A stretch of 64,000 bases of DNA from Arthrobacter sp. 260 (GTDB lineage: Bacteria; Actinomycetota; Actinomycetes; Actinomycetales; Micrococcaceae). The stretch is taken from the NCBI RefSeq assembly GCF_013116745.1, contig NZ_JABFOE010000002.1, positions 1-64,000 on the forward strand, written 5' to 3'. Position 1 is the first letter of the stretch, and each line of letters opens with the position of its first letter. Under the pieces are notes generated by a model. The model had not been told where the DNA came from. It saw nothing but the letters and a program-made list of their open reading frames with translations, and ran no database searches. The position numbers and the translations under genes are program-made. Below, piece by piece: positions 1 through 8,682 of the stretch.

Positions 1-43
1 GAAATACCTCGTCAAAGGCATCGCCACCACCGGCGGCAAATAA
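1..43 (+). CDS. ABC sugar transporter permease, C-terminal fragment
   Basis: The window opens inside a reading frame that ends KYLVKGIATTGGK and a TAA stop. This tail (Y-hydrophobic-KG near the stop) is typical of the C-terminus of MalG-type carbohydrate ABC permeases. The solute-binding protein gene that starts about 50 bp downstream fits such a transporter operon. Only about 13 residues are visible, so the family call rests on the tail plus context. Confidence 0.6.
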   Translation, partial: KYLVKGIATTGGK

Positions 44-94
44 CCCCACCGCACGTCTTCAGGACTACCCGGCACGCAATGAAAGAAGCGTTCA

Positions 95-1393
95 ATGAAG
101 AATTTATCCACCCGTATCAGGACCGCCACCGCGGTCACCATGGTCGCAGGCCTCAGCCTCTCGCTCGCAGCCTGCGGTGGTAGCGGTGGCAGCGAAGGCG
201 ACGGAAACCTCAGGTTCTCCTGGTGGGGATCGGATCCCCGCCACGCAGTGAACGAGCAGATCATTGAGGACTACACCGCTGCCAACGAGGACGTCACTAT
301 CGAGGGCGAGTTCTCCGACTTCTCCGGCTACTGGGATCGCCTGGCCACCACCACCGCCGGCCGGGACGCGCCGGACGTCATCACGATGGACGAAAAGTAC
401 CTGCAGGAGTACGCGGGCCGCGGCGCCCTCGCGGATCTCTCCGAACTTCCTAACATCGATCTCTCCAAGTTCGACGAGGCCACCCTCGACCTGGGCCGGT
501 TTGAAGACGGACTGTACGGCCTGAGCACCGGACGCAACGCCCTCACCGTTGTCGTCAACGCTGACCTCTTCGCCGAGGCGGGAGTGGAGATACCGGACGA
601 CACCACCTGGACCTGGGACGACTACTATCGGGTCTCCAAGGAAGTCTCCGAGAACCTTGACGGCGTCAGCGGCTCCGATTACGGCAATTCCGCCGACGGA
701 AGCCTCCGGGTCTGGCTGCGCCAGCAGGGTGAGTCGCTCTACAACGAGACTAACGACGGCGTGGGCTACACCCCCGAGTCCGCCGAGGCGTGGTTTGAGC
801 ACCTGATCAAGGTGCGCGACGAGGCTGGCGGTGCCAGCCCCGCCGAGTGGACTGAAGCCCAGGCCGGAACCTTCGAAGGCCAGAGCTTCCCCACCAACAA
901 GACCGCCATGAGCTGGTACTGGTCCAACCAGCTGGAGGTGCTGCGGACCTCTTCCGGCAGCGACATCAGGATGCTGCGCGCTCCCTCCATGACCGGCAAC
1001 GAAGCCGACAACGGCATGTACTACAAGGCATCCATGTACTGGTCCATCTCCAGCCAGTCCGAGAACCAGGACGCCGCCGCCGACTTCGTGAACTACCTCG
1101 CCAACAACGAGGAGCCGGCCAAGAAGATGCTGGTCGACCGCGGCGTGCCAGTGAACCCGGACATGGCGGCTGCCGTCCGGCCGGAGCTCGGCGAGGCCGA
1201 CCAGGCAGTGGTCGACTTCCTCGAGGAAATCGAACCCAACGTTGCCACCAGCCCCGCTCCCTCACCGGTCGGCGCGGGCGGCGTCCAGGACGTGATCCTG
1301 CGGTACGACTCGGAGGTCCTGTTCGGGGATATGACCCCCGCCGAGGCTGCCGAGCAGATGACCGCCGAGATCGAGGGTCTGATCCAGGGCTAG
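95..1393 (+). CDS. Sugar ABC transporter substrate-binding lipoprotein (paralogue 1)
   Basis: Family 1 extracellular solute-binding protein of 432 aa, expected to be lipid-anchored outside the membrane and to deliver a sugar or oligosaccharide to the permeases encoded upstream. Residues 1-27 are a lipoprotein signal with lipobox LAAC (Cys27) followed by a Gly/Ser linker. The mature part begins LRFSWWGSDPRH, as usual for this family. A GAAAG ribosome binding site precedes the ATG. The next gene encodes a close paralogue of nearly equal length, and no ATPase gene is present, so the operon probably depends on a shared MsmK-type ATPase. Substrate unknown; the neighbourhood suggests a plant-derived uronate-containing sugar (inference). 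Confidence 0.9.
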   Translation: MKNLSTRIRTATAVTMVAGLSLSLAACGGSGGSEGDGNLRFSWWGSDPRHAVNEQIIEDYTAANEDVTIEGEFSDFSGYWDRLATTTAGRDAPDVITMDEKYLQEYAGRGALADLSELPNIDLSKFDEATLDLGRFEDGLYGLSTGRNALTVVVNADLFAEAGVEIPDDTTWTWDDYYRVSKEVSENLDGVSGSDYGNSADGSLRVWLRQQGESLYNETNDGVGYTPESAEAWFEHLIKVRDEAGGASPAEWTEAQAGTFEGQSFPTNKTAMSWYWSNQLEVLRTSSGSDIRMLRAPSMTGNEADNGMYYKASMYWSISSQSENQDAAADFVNYLANNEEPAKKMLVDRGVPVNPDMAAAVRPELGEADQAVVDFLEEIEPNVATSPAPSPVGAGGVQDVILRYDSEVLFGDMTPAEAAEQMTAEIEGLIQG

Positions 1394-1477
1394 CCACGCC
1401 ATCACCAGTACCACCCCGTTCCCATCCATACCCGAACCAGACCCAGCAGACGAACCGAAACGAAGAAGAGGAAATCA

Positions 1478-2791
1478 ATGACGAAATTCTCCCGCACCAC
1501 TAAAAGCCGTAGCGCAGTAGCGATGGCCATGGCACTCGGCCTGGGCCTGACCGCCTGCGGCGGGGGCAGCGACTCCGGATCGGATGCCTCCGGCGATGCG
1601 AGCTTGCGCTTCTCCTGGTGGGGTTCGGACCCCCGCCATGAGGCGAACGAGCAGCTGATCACCATGTTCGAGGAGAACAATGAGGGCGTCGACATCTCCG
1701 GCGAGTACGGCGACTTCGGGGGCTACTGGGACCGGCTGGCCACCACCACGGCTGGCGGTGACGCTCCCGACGTCATCACCATGGATGAGAAGTACCTGCA
1801 GGAGTACGCGGGCCGCGGTGCCCTGGCCAACCTGAACGACCTTCCCAACCTCGACCTCTCGAAGTTCGACGACTCGGCGCTGAGCCTGGGCCAGTACGAG
1901 GACGAGCTGTACGGCCTGAGCACGGGGCAGAATGCCTACGTGGTCATGGTGAACGAGGACCTTTTCGAGGAAGCGGGCGTGGAACTGCCGGATGACTCCA
2001 CCTGGACCTGGGATGACTACTACAACATTTCCGCCGAACTGCAGGAGAAGCTTGGCGGGGACTCCCGCGGTACCGAGTTCGGGGCCCAGGATGTTGACCT
2101 GCGCATCTGGCTGCGCCAGCAGGGCGAGTCCCTCTACAACGAGGAGGAAGGCTCGGTGGGCTACAGCCCCGAGAACGTCACCTCCTGGTTCGAGCACCTG
2201 TTGACCGTGCGCGACGACGGTGGCGGCCCCACCGCCTCCGAGTTCACCGAGAACTCCTCGGGCACCTTTGAGGCAGGGGAGTTCCCCACCAACCGGGCGG
2301 GAATGGGTTGGTACTGGTCCAACCAGCTGGCTGCCCTGCGCACGGCATCGGACAGCAACATCAGCATGCTCCGCGTCCCCTCCGAGTCGGGCAACGCCGC
2401 CGAGAACGGCATGTACTTTAAGGCGTCAATGTACTGGTCCATTTCGGAACAGTCGGAGAACAAGGAAGCCGCTGCTGACTTCGTGAACTTCCTGGCCAAC
2501 GACGCGGAGGCAGCGAAGGTGATGCTGGTCGACCGCGGCGTGCCGGTAAACCCGGACATGGCTGAAGCGATCACCCCCGAACTGGGTGAGGCAGACCAGT
2601 CGGTGGTCTCCTTCCTCGACGAGATCCGCCCGGATATGGCTGAAGCGCCACTGCCATCACCGGTTGGTACCGGTGGAGTGCAGGACGTGGTGGGACGCTA
2701 CGTCTCCGAGGTGCTCTTCGAGCGTCTCACCCCTGAGCAGGCCACCGAGCAGATGACCAGCGAGATCGAAAACCTGATCAGCGCCGGCTAG
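1478..2791 (+). CDS. Sugar ABC transporter substrate-binding lipoprotein (paralogue 2)
   Basis: Second family 1 solute-binding protein (437 aa), colinear with the gene 84 bp upstream. Lipobox LTAC puts the lipidated Cys at residue 27, the same position as in paralogue 1. Long blocks are identical or nearly so, such as FSWWGSDPRH, the ATTTAG-DAPDVITMDEKYLQ region and the VDRGVPVNPDMA region, which marks a tandem duplication. A GAGGAAA ribosome binding site lies before the ATG. A perfect GC-rich hairpin follows the stop, so the transporter operon probably ends here. The two proteins may differ in ligand or affinity; the sequence does not say which. Confidence 0.9.
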   Translation: MTKFSRTTKSRSAVAMAMALGLGLTACGGGSDSGSDASGDASLRFSWWGSDPRHEANEQLITMFEENNEGVDISGEYGDFGGYWDRLATTTAGGDAPDVITMDEKYLQEYAGRGALANLNDLPNLDLSKFDDSALSLGQYEDELYGLSTGQNAYVVMVNEDLFEEAGVELPDDSTWTWDDYYNISAELQEKLGGDSRGTEFGAQDVDLRIWLRQQGESLYNEEEGSVGYSPENVTSWFEHLLTVRDDGGGPTASEFTENSSGTFEAGEFPTNRAGMGWYWSNQLAALRTASDSNISMLRVPSESGNAAENGMYFKASMYWSISEQSENKEAAADFVNFLANDAEAAKVMLVDRGVPVNPDMAEAITPELGEADQSVVSFLDEIRPDMAEAPLPSPVGTGGVQDVVGRYVSEVLFERLTPEQATEQMTSEIENLISAG

Positions 2792-2799
2792 GCACCCGC

Positions 2800-2838
2800 A
2801 ACTGGGAGGGGACGGCACCACGCCGTCCCCTCCCAGTT
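2800..2838 (+). terminator. Rho-independent-type hairpin after the SBP genes
   Basis: A perfect 17-bp stem (2800-2816 with 2822-2838) and a 5-nt loop start 9 bp after the stop codon of the second binding-protein gene. The stem ends in TT but there is no long T tract, as is common in high-GC actinobacteria. Confidence 0.75.
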
Positions 2839-2873
2839 GTTCCCTACCCCTTACCCACGAGAAGGATCCACCG

Positions 2874-4895
2874 ATGCCACTGCCCGATTCACGCGTTGCG
2901 GCCACTCGCCAGACGGGCCACCTAGCCCCCGCCTCGACGGTCGCGTTGGTCGGCGTGCACGGTTACGGAGCACGCCACCTGGTCAACCTTGCGCGGCTGG
3001 AGGATGCGGGACAAACCCGGCTGGTCGCCGTGGCCGACCCGACACCCCCGGAGCCAGGATCGGTCGGCGCGGCGGTGGAGGTGCACTCCGACCTTGCCAG
3101 CCTGGCCGGATCGGGGGCCACGCCGGACGTCGTCGTGATCGCCACCCCCATCCAGTCCCATGCTCCGCTGGCTCGCACGGCTTTCACCCTGGGCAGCGAT
3201 GTCTACCTGGAAAAGCCCCCGGTTGCCTCCATGGCACAGTTCGAGGAGCTGCTGGCCGAGGCGGCTACGGCTGGCGTCGCCGTCCAAACCGGCTTCCAGA
3301 GCCTCGGCTCGCTGGCACTGGACCGCATCGACGAGCTCCTGGCCTCCGGTGAAATCGGCACCGTGCGCGGCATCAGCGCCGAAGGCCGGTGGGTGCGGAC
3401 CCGAGGCTATTTCAAGCGCTCCCGCTGGGCAGGAAAGCGGACCCTCGACGGGGTCGACGTGGTTGACGGCGTCGCCACGAACCCGCTGGCCCACGCAGTC
3501 GCCACGGCACTGCGCGTCGCCGGAGCACGAACCCGCGAGGACATCCTGTCGGTGGAAACCGACCTGTTCCGTGCCCACGACATCGAGAGCGACGACACCT
3601 CCTCGCTGCGGATCCGCACCAGCGCGGGCCTGACAGTGATGTGTGCCCTCACGCTGTGCGCCGCGACCCAGGAGCGGCCGAGCGTCACGGTCGAGGGGAC
3701 CACGGGACGCATCGTCTTCTACTACACCGAGGACGAGCTGGCCATCACCACCACCGACGGGGACGAACGGGTGGAACACTTCGGCCGGACTGACCTTCTG
3801 GAGAACCTGCTGCGGCACAGGGCCACCGGGGAGACACTGCTCAGCCCACTCGAGGCCAGCGGCGCCTTCATGACGGTGATGGAAGCGATCCGCACGGCGG
3901 ACGCACCCCGCGCCATCCCCGATGGGTATGTGACCTGGGAGGGGGACGGCGACGACGCCCACCCGGTCGTGCGCGACGTCGAAACCCTCATCCAGCGGGC
4001 ACAAAAGGCCCAGGCGCTCTTCAGCGAGATTCTCCCCGACTGGGCCGGATCGGCTCCCTCCGGAAGCCTGCTGGTGAACGGGACAAATGTCGCCGACTAC
4101 CGCGACGGCGCCAGCATCGCCCCCACTCTGGCACCGCGCCCCTACCTCCACCCGGTCCGCACCCTCAACGGAACGGTCGTCACCGACCACCTGCCGCTCG
4201 ACCATGTGTGGCACCTAGGGGTCGGCGTCGCGATCCAGGACGTCAACGGCGTCAACTGCTGGGGTGGGCGCACCTACCGCAGGGAAGCCGGGCGATACAT
4301 CTGGCGGGAGGACCACGGACGTATCCACGCCTCCAGCCAGGAGTTCACCGGCGCCTCCCTCCAGGAGAACCTGGTTTGGTCCGGGCCCGACGGCACCGCG
4401 CTACTGGACGAAACCCGCCGGTGGGAAGGGGCCCCCGTCAACGACACCACCTGGCTGCTCTCGCTCTCCTTCACCCTGGCCGCACGGGACGCCCGCGTCG
4501 ACCTGGGTAGCCCCGGGTCCAACGGCCGTGCAGGCGGCGGGTACGGAGGATTCTTCTGGCGGCTCCCCGCTGCAGCAGAGCCGGAGATCCGGACCGAGGA
4601 CGCAGCCGGAGAGGCAGGGGTGCACGGCTCCACCTCACCCTGGCTGTCCTTCAGCGCACAGTTCAGCGGAAGCGAGGCCACCCTGGTGTTCCTCGCCGCC
4701 CCCGAGGCCCCCGACCCCTGGTTCGTCAGGTCCGAGGGGTACCCAGGGGTGGGGCTGTCGCTTGCCTGGGAGACCCCGTTGACCGTTGCCCCGGGTACCC
4801 CCGTGACCCGCACCGTCAGGGTGCTGGTAGCCGACGGCAGGCTTGACGTCGCTCAGATCACCTCCCTCACTGGCGCGATCGTGGACCTCCCATGA
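2874..4895 (+). CDS. Gfo/Idh/MocA oxidoreductase fused to a PmoA-family (DUF6807) domain
   Basis: A 673-aa two-domain protein. Residues about 20-385 form an NAD(P)-dependent Gfo/Idh/MocA sugar oxidoreductase, with a Rossmann GVHGYGARH turn near residue 27 and the family EKP motif (VYLEKPPVAS) near residue 110. Residues about 395-673 match the PmoA/DUF6807 fold found beside sugar dehydrogenases, with the hallmark segments LPLDHVWHLGVGVAI, NCWGGRTY and a WREDHGRI block. The two are usually separate genes, so this is a fusion. GAAGGAT precedes the ATG, and the stop overlaps the next start by 4 nt (ATGA), so the two are translationally coupled. Probable role: oxidation or epimerisation of the imported sugar in the cytoplasm. 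Substrate unknown. Confidence 0.85.
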   Translation: MPLPDSRVAATRQTGHLAPASTVALVGVHGYGARHLVNLARLEDAGQTRLVAVADPTPPEPGSVGAAVEVHSDLASLAGSGATPDVVVIATPIQSHAPLARTAFTLGSDVYLEKPPVASMAQFEELLAEAATAGVAVQTGFQSLGSLALDRIDELLASGEIGTVRGISAEGRWVRTRGYFKRSRWAGKRTLDGVDVVDGVATNPLAHAVATALRVAGARTREDILSVETDLFRAHDIESDDTSSLRIRTSAGLTVMCALTLCAATQERPSVTVEGTTGRIVFYYTEDELAITTTDGDERVEHFGRTDLLENLLRHRATGETLLSPLEASGAFMTVMEAIRTADAPRAIPDGYVTWEGDGDDAHPVVRDVETLIQRAQKAQALFSEILPDWAGSAPSGSLLVNGTNVADYRDGASIAPTLAPRPYLHPVRTLNGTVVTDHLPLDHVWHLGVGVAIQDVNGVNCWGGRTYRREAGRYIWREDHGRIHASSQEFTGASLQENLVWSGPDGTALLDETRRWEGAPVNDTTWLLSLSFTLAARDARVDLGSPGSNGRAGGGYGGFFWRLPAAAEPEIRTEDAAGEAGVHGSTSPWLSFSAQFSGSEATLVFLAAPEAPDPWFVRSEGYPGVGLSLAWETPLTVAPGTPVTRTVRVLVADGRLDVAQITSLTGAIVDLP

Positions 4896-6028
4896 CCGGG
4901 GAGATGCTGGTCGGCGATCTCACCCGGCCCGTGCCGGCGGACGCCGCCTTCGCCGCCCCGACGCCTGAGGACTGCGCGACGGAACGGGCCCTGAAGCGCG
5001 AGCGGGTGCTGGCCGTCCTGGACCGCTCCGGGCGCGACGCGGTGCTGCTGACCTCCACTACGGCGCTGACCTGGTACCTGGGCGGGAGCCGGGTCCACAT
5101 CAGCCTGGCCGGAGATCCGGTGGCCGCGGTCCTGGTGACCGGAGACGGCGATCACCTGGTGACCTTCACCAACGAGTTTGAACGGTTGCGTTCCGAGGAA
5201 CTCCCACCAGGCCTGACCCTCCACCAGGTGCCCTGGCATCAGCAGCTGCACGAGGTCGGCCGCTGGTTCGGGCCCGGGGTGGCGCCTGCGGCCGAGGCGG
5301 AGTTGGCGCGCGACCTGCGGGACGCCCGCCGGAGCCTGCTCCCGGTGGAACTGTCCCGGTACCGGGCGCTAAACCGCGAAGTGGCAGCTATCCTGACCGA
5401 TGTCCTGATGACGGTTTCGCCGGAGAGCACCGAACGGCAGGTTACAGCGACCCTGGCGGAACGGGTGACCAATATCGGGGCCGAACCCCTGGTCCTGCTC
5501 TGCAACGGCAGCAGCCGGTCAACGTTCAGGCATCCACTGCCAACCGCGGCGCCACTCGGTGCCGGGGCGATGGTGGTGGTCTGCGCCCGCCGGCACGGGA
5601 TGGTTGCGAATGCCACCCGCTGGGTCCGGTTCGGTGCGGCCACCGCATCAGCGCTCGACGCCGAACGGCGCATCGCGCTGGTGGAAGAGGACATCTTCAC
5701 CGCGACAGTCCCCGGCGCACGCCTGAACGGAATTATCGACCAACTGCGCGAATCCTATGAACGGCACGGCTTCGGTCCCGACCAGTGGCTGATGCACCAC
5801 CAGGGCGGACCGGCTGGCTACGCGGGGCGCGATCCCCGGGCTACCCCAGTCACCGACGATGAGGTGGTGGCCAACCAGTCGTTCACCTGGAACCCGTCGG
5901 CGCCCGGCGTGAAAATCGAGGATACCGTGCTGCTCGGTGACGCCGGGATCGAAGTCCTGAGCGTTGATCAGCGCTGGCCGGTCGAAAGGGTGGGAAACCT
6001 CGACCGCCCCACAACTCTTCAGTTGTAG
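4892..6028 (+). CDS. M24-family peptidase-like protein with degenerate metal site
   Basis: A 378-aa protein with a creatinase/prolidase-like N-terminal domain (about 25-155) and a pita-bread C-terminal domain (about 160-360). Canonical M24 metallopeptidases bind two metals through Asp, Asp, His, Glu, Glu. Here the first Asp region reads HGMVANATRW, without either Asp. The region that normally carries the first Glu reads FTWNPSAPGV (Asn instead of Glu). Only the final Glu in KIEDTVLLGD and a His in WLMHHQGGPAG can be recognised. It is therefore probably not a conventional aminopeptidase. The ATGA overlap with the sugar oxidoreductase suggests a carbohydrate-pathway role (inference). Confidence 0.75.
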   Translation: MTGEMLVGDLTRPVPADAAFAAPTPEDCATERALKRERVLAVLDRSGRDAVLLTSTTALTWYLGGSRVHISLAGDPVAAVLVTGDGDHLVTFTNEFERLRSEELPPGLTLHQVPWHQQLHEVGRWFGPGVAPAAEAELARDLRDARRSLLPVELSRYRALNREVAAILTDVLMTVSPESTERQVTATLAERVTNIGAEPLVLLCNGSSRSTFRHPLPTAAPLGAGAMVVVCARRHGMVANATRWVRFGAATASALDAERRIALVEEDIFTATVPGARLNGIIDQLRESYERHGFGPDQWLMHHQGGPAGYAGRDPRATPVTDDEVVANQSFTWNPSAPGVKIEDTVLLGDAGIEVLSVDQRWPVERVGNLDRPTTLQL

Positions 6029-6071
6029 GGCGGCTGGGGATAGGAAGAAGCTGAGCACCTCTCGGCGCGGG

Positions 6072-6105
6072 CTGTACCTCTATATCTGTCTAGATAGAGG
6101 TACAG
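6072..6105. terminator. Perfect 12-bp inverted repeat between convergent genes
   Basis: CTGTACCTCTAT (6072-6083) and ATAGAGGTACAG (6094-6105) pair perfectly around a 10-nt loop, directly between two convergent stop codons. A bidirectional terminator is most likely, though the stem is less GC-rich than the other terminators in the window, so an operator cannot be excluded. Confidence 0.6.
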
Positions 6106-6108
6106 TGC

Positions 6109-7557
6109 CTAACTCGTCGTGAGCGTTCCGTCGACGCGGCGGGGGATGCCCAGGGGATTCGCCTCACGCAGCGCCGGGTGGAGGACCGCCTCGGGCGCAT
6201 CCTGATAGGCGACCGGCCGCAGAAACCGCCGCACCGCCGTCGCCCCCACCGAGGTGAACAGGGAGGTGGTGGCAGGCCACGGTCCACCGTGTTGCTGCGC
6301 CCAGTTCACCGCAACACCGGTGGGCCACCCGTTGAATAGCACCCGCCCGGCCAGTCCTGACAGCTGGGTCACCAGCTCCGTGACCTCTTCATCGGCCTCT
6401 GCATGAATGGTCCCGGTCAGGCTACCGGGCACTTTCGCCAGTACTGCTGCGAGTTCGTCCTGATCGGTGTACTCGATCAGCACGGTGGTGGGACCGAAGC
6501 ATTCCTCAAGGATGCTGTCGGGATTCGCCAGGACAGCCGAGGCACTGGTGGAGAAGACCACCGGGGCGGCGCCGTCGCTGGCGGCCTCCTGGGCGATTTC
6601 GCCGCTCAGGACGTCGACACCTGGTTGTTCGGCCAGCTGGCGGAGCCCGTCCGGGTACGCCTCAGCGATCCGCGTGGTGAGCATGGGTGCTCCGCCCTTG
6701 CCGGCAGCGGCAGTGACAACCTGGTCAGGGAAACCGGTGCCGGCGGGGATGAACACCAGACCGGGTTTCGTGCAGAACTGGCCAGCGCCCATCGTGAAGG
6801 AAGCCACCAGACCCTCGGCGAGTTCGGTGCTGCGGGCAGCGGCGGCGGCCGCAGTGACGACCACCGGGTTCAGGCTGCCCAGCTCGCCGTAGAACGGGAT
6901 GGGGTCGGGGCGTGACACCGCCAGATCAAACAGGGCCCGCCCTCCCGGGATCGAACCCGTGAACCCGACAGCCTTGATGGCCGGATGCTGCACCAGCTCG
7001 GTGCCGGCGCTTCGCCCGCTGATCAGCGCGAAGATGCCGCGGGGGGCTCCGGCCTTATCGAGGGCTTCGGTGACGATCTCGGCGGTGCGCTCGGACAACT
7101 TCAGGTGCCCCGAGTGCGCCTTGACGATGACCGAGCAACCGACAGCGAGTGCTGACGCCGTGTCACCGCCGGCTACGGAGAACGCAAAGGGGAAGTTGGA
7201 GGCAGAAAATACCCCGACCGGTCCCAGCGGGCGCAGGATCCGCCGCAGGTCCGGCTTGGGTGGGGTAGCGGAGGGAACCGCATGGTCGATGATCGCCTCC
7301 AGGTAGGAGCCCTCGGTGATCACGTCGGCGAAGAGGCGCAACTGCCCGGTGGTACGACCCACTTCCCCCTTCAGCCGGACGGGGCCAAGGTGGGTTTCGG
7401 TGTCCGCGAGGGCTACCAGTTCGTCGGTGTTCGCGTCGAGCGCGTCGGCGACCGCGACAAGCCAGGCGGCGCGTTCACCGTCAGTGGCTGCTGCGGCCTG
7501 GGTGGCCGCTGCGGTGGCCGCCTTGGTGAGTTCATTGAGTTCGGAGGTGGTAGTCAC
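6109..7557 (-). CDS. 2-oxoglutarate-semialdehyde (2,5-dioxovalerate) dehydrogenase
   Basis: NAD(P)-dependent aldehyde dehydrogenase of 482 aa. Visible active-site elements are the oxyanion Asn (ASNFPFAFS, about 121), the general base Glu (YGELGSLNP, about 225) and the nucleophile Cys (GAGQFCTKPG, about 262). This GQFCTKPG form, with the GELGSLNPV block, is typical of the ketoglutarate-semialdehyde dehydrogenases that end the oxidative sugar-acid pathways, giving 2-oxoglutarate for the TCA cycle. GTG start with a GAGGAA ribosome binding site. It is the last gene of a five-gene minus-strand operon that also encodes the enzymes making its substrate, which supports the specific call. Confidence 0.88.
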   Translation of the reverse strand: MTTTSELNELTKAATAAATQAAAATDGERAAWLVAVADALDANTDELVALADTETHLGPVRLKGEVGRTTGQLRLFADVITEGSYLEAIIDHAVPSATPPKPDLRRILRPLGPVGVFSASNFPFAFSVAGGDTASALAVGCSVIVKAHSGHLKLSERTAEIVTEALDKAGAPRGIFALISGRSAGTELVQHPAIKAVGFTGSIPGGRALFDLAVSRPDPIPFYGELGSLNPVVVTAAAAAARSTELAEGLVASFTMGAGQFCTKPGLVFIPAGTGFPDQVVTAAAGKGGAPMLTTRIAEAYPDGLRQLAEQPGVDVLSGEIAQEAASDGAAPVVFSTSASAVLANPDSILEECFGPTTVLIEYTDQDELAAVLAKVPGSLTGTIHAEADEEVTELVTQLSGLAGRVLFNGWPTGVAVNWAQQHGGPWPATTSLFTSVGATAVRRFLRPVAYQDAPEAVLHPALREANPLGIPRRVDGTLTTS

Positions 7558-7614
7558 GCTGTGTTCCTCTTCCAGTAGGTGGGAAAACGGTCGTCGGTGG
7601 TGCTGACCGGTGGT

Positions 7615-8682
7615 TTAGGGAGCGAAGTCGAGGCCGAGGCCGGGCTGCGCCGTGGTGGTGAGCAGTCCGCGCTGGATGGAGATCGGGCTGGGTCCGGTAA
7701 GGACCCCGAGGCTCTCGAACGAGGCGTCCTCGACGTCTTCCACCCAGGTCGGTTCGGCTAGGGTGAGGGCCAACTGTCCTGACAGTTCAGGCAGTAGGTG
7801 CGGAGTGACCTTGATGCTGTGCGCCCGGGCCAGTTCAACGATCCGGCGGAACGGGGTGATCCCGCCCACCCGCACCACATTGGGTTGGATGATGTCGACG
7901 GCGTCCGCGGCGATGAAGTCGCTGAAGCGGTAGATGGTGTGGACGTTCTCGCCCAGGGCGATCGGAACCCGTGACTGCTTCCGCAGCCGGGTGTACGCGC
8001 CCAGGTCGTCGGCGCGAAGGGGCTCCTCAAGCCACTCCAGGTCGAACTGCTCGAGAGCATCGATGGCGCGCAGCGTGGTGGGCAGGTCCCAGCGCTGGTT
8101 GGCGTCGATCATGAGTTTGCGGTCCCGACCGAGTACCTCACGGACTGCTGCAACCCGTTCCATGTCTTCGCGGATATCTGGTTTGCCGACCTTGATCTTC
8201 ACCGCCGTCTTGCCGCTGGCAACCCAGCGCTTCACCTGCGCCACCAGGTCCTCCTGGGAGTAATGCAGGTTCACCCCTGACCCGTAGACCTGAACGGAGT
8301 CCTGGCGTTGCCCCAGCAGATCGGTCAGCGAGGAGTGCTGTTCCTTGGCCGTCAGGTCCCACAGGGCGAGGTCGAGGCCGGCCATGGCGATGGTGGTCAG
8401 GCCACCGCCGCCAGCTTCGTGAAGCCACTTCCAGAGCTGATCCCAGACCAGCTCGGGTTTGGCCTCCAGCCCGATCGCGAAGGGAGCAATGTCATGATCC
8501 AGCAGTGACTGGACCGCGTGGGCGCCGATGGTCGGGGTCCACGCGAACCCGGAGCCGGTCCGTCCCTCGTCGGTGCTTACCTCGGTGGCCACCACGTTGA
8601 CCACCGGAACGTCCGGACCCCAGGGACGGGTCAGGTCGATGGTGTGCAGGCGGGTGGTCAGCGCAGTGATGCGGGCGCTCAT
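7615..8682 (-). CDS. Enolase-superfamily sugar-acid dehydratase (mandelate racemase subgroup)
   Basis: A 355-aa enolase-superfamily enzyme. The barrel carries KIK (Lys162-x-Lys164), metal ligands Asp193 (DANQRW), Glu219 (LEEP) and Glu245 (GENVH), and a catalytic-type His295 (TPHLLPELS). KxK plus His marks the mandelate racemase subgroup, which includes glucarate, galactarate and gluconate dehydratases. In this operon it would dehydrate the aldaric acid from the uronate dehydrogenase step to the 5-dehydro-4-deoxy acid used by the next enzyme. The start overlaps the upstream kdgD stop by 4 nt. Whether it prefers glucarate or galactarate cannot be read from the sequence. Confidence 0.82.
   Translation of the reverse strand: MSARITALTTRLHTIDLTRPWGPDVPVVNVVATEVSTDEGRTGSGFAWTPTIGAHAVQSLLDHDIAPFAIGLEAKPELVWDQLWKWLHEAGGGGLTTIAMAGLDLALWDLTAKEQHSSLTDLLGQRQDSVQVYGSGVNLHYSQEDLVAQVKRWVASGKTAVKIKVGKPDIREDMERVAAVREVLGRDRKLMIDANQRWDLPTTLRAIDALEQFDLEWLEEPLRADDLGAYTRLRKQSRVPIALGENVHTIYRFSDFIAADAVDIIQPNVVRVGGITPFRRIVELARAHSIKVTPHLLPELSGQLALTLAEPTWVEDVEDASFESLGVLTGPSPISIQRGLLTTTAQPGLGLDFAP

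Noticed and set aside
2922..4214. 430-aa minus-strand open frame inside the Gfo-PmoA gene
   Set aside because: Codon-position shadow in GC-rich DNA; no domain, and it lies entirely within a well supported gene.
6072..6105. Inverted repeat as an insertion-sequence end
   Set aside because: No transposase, no second copy and no target duplication; its position between convergent stops fits a terminator.
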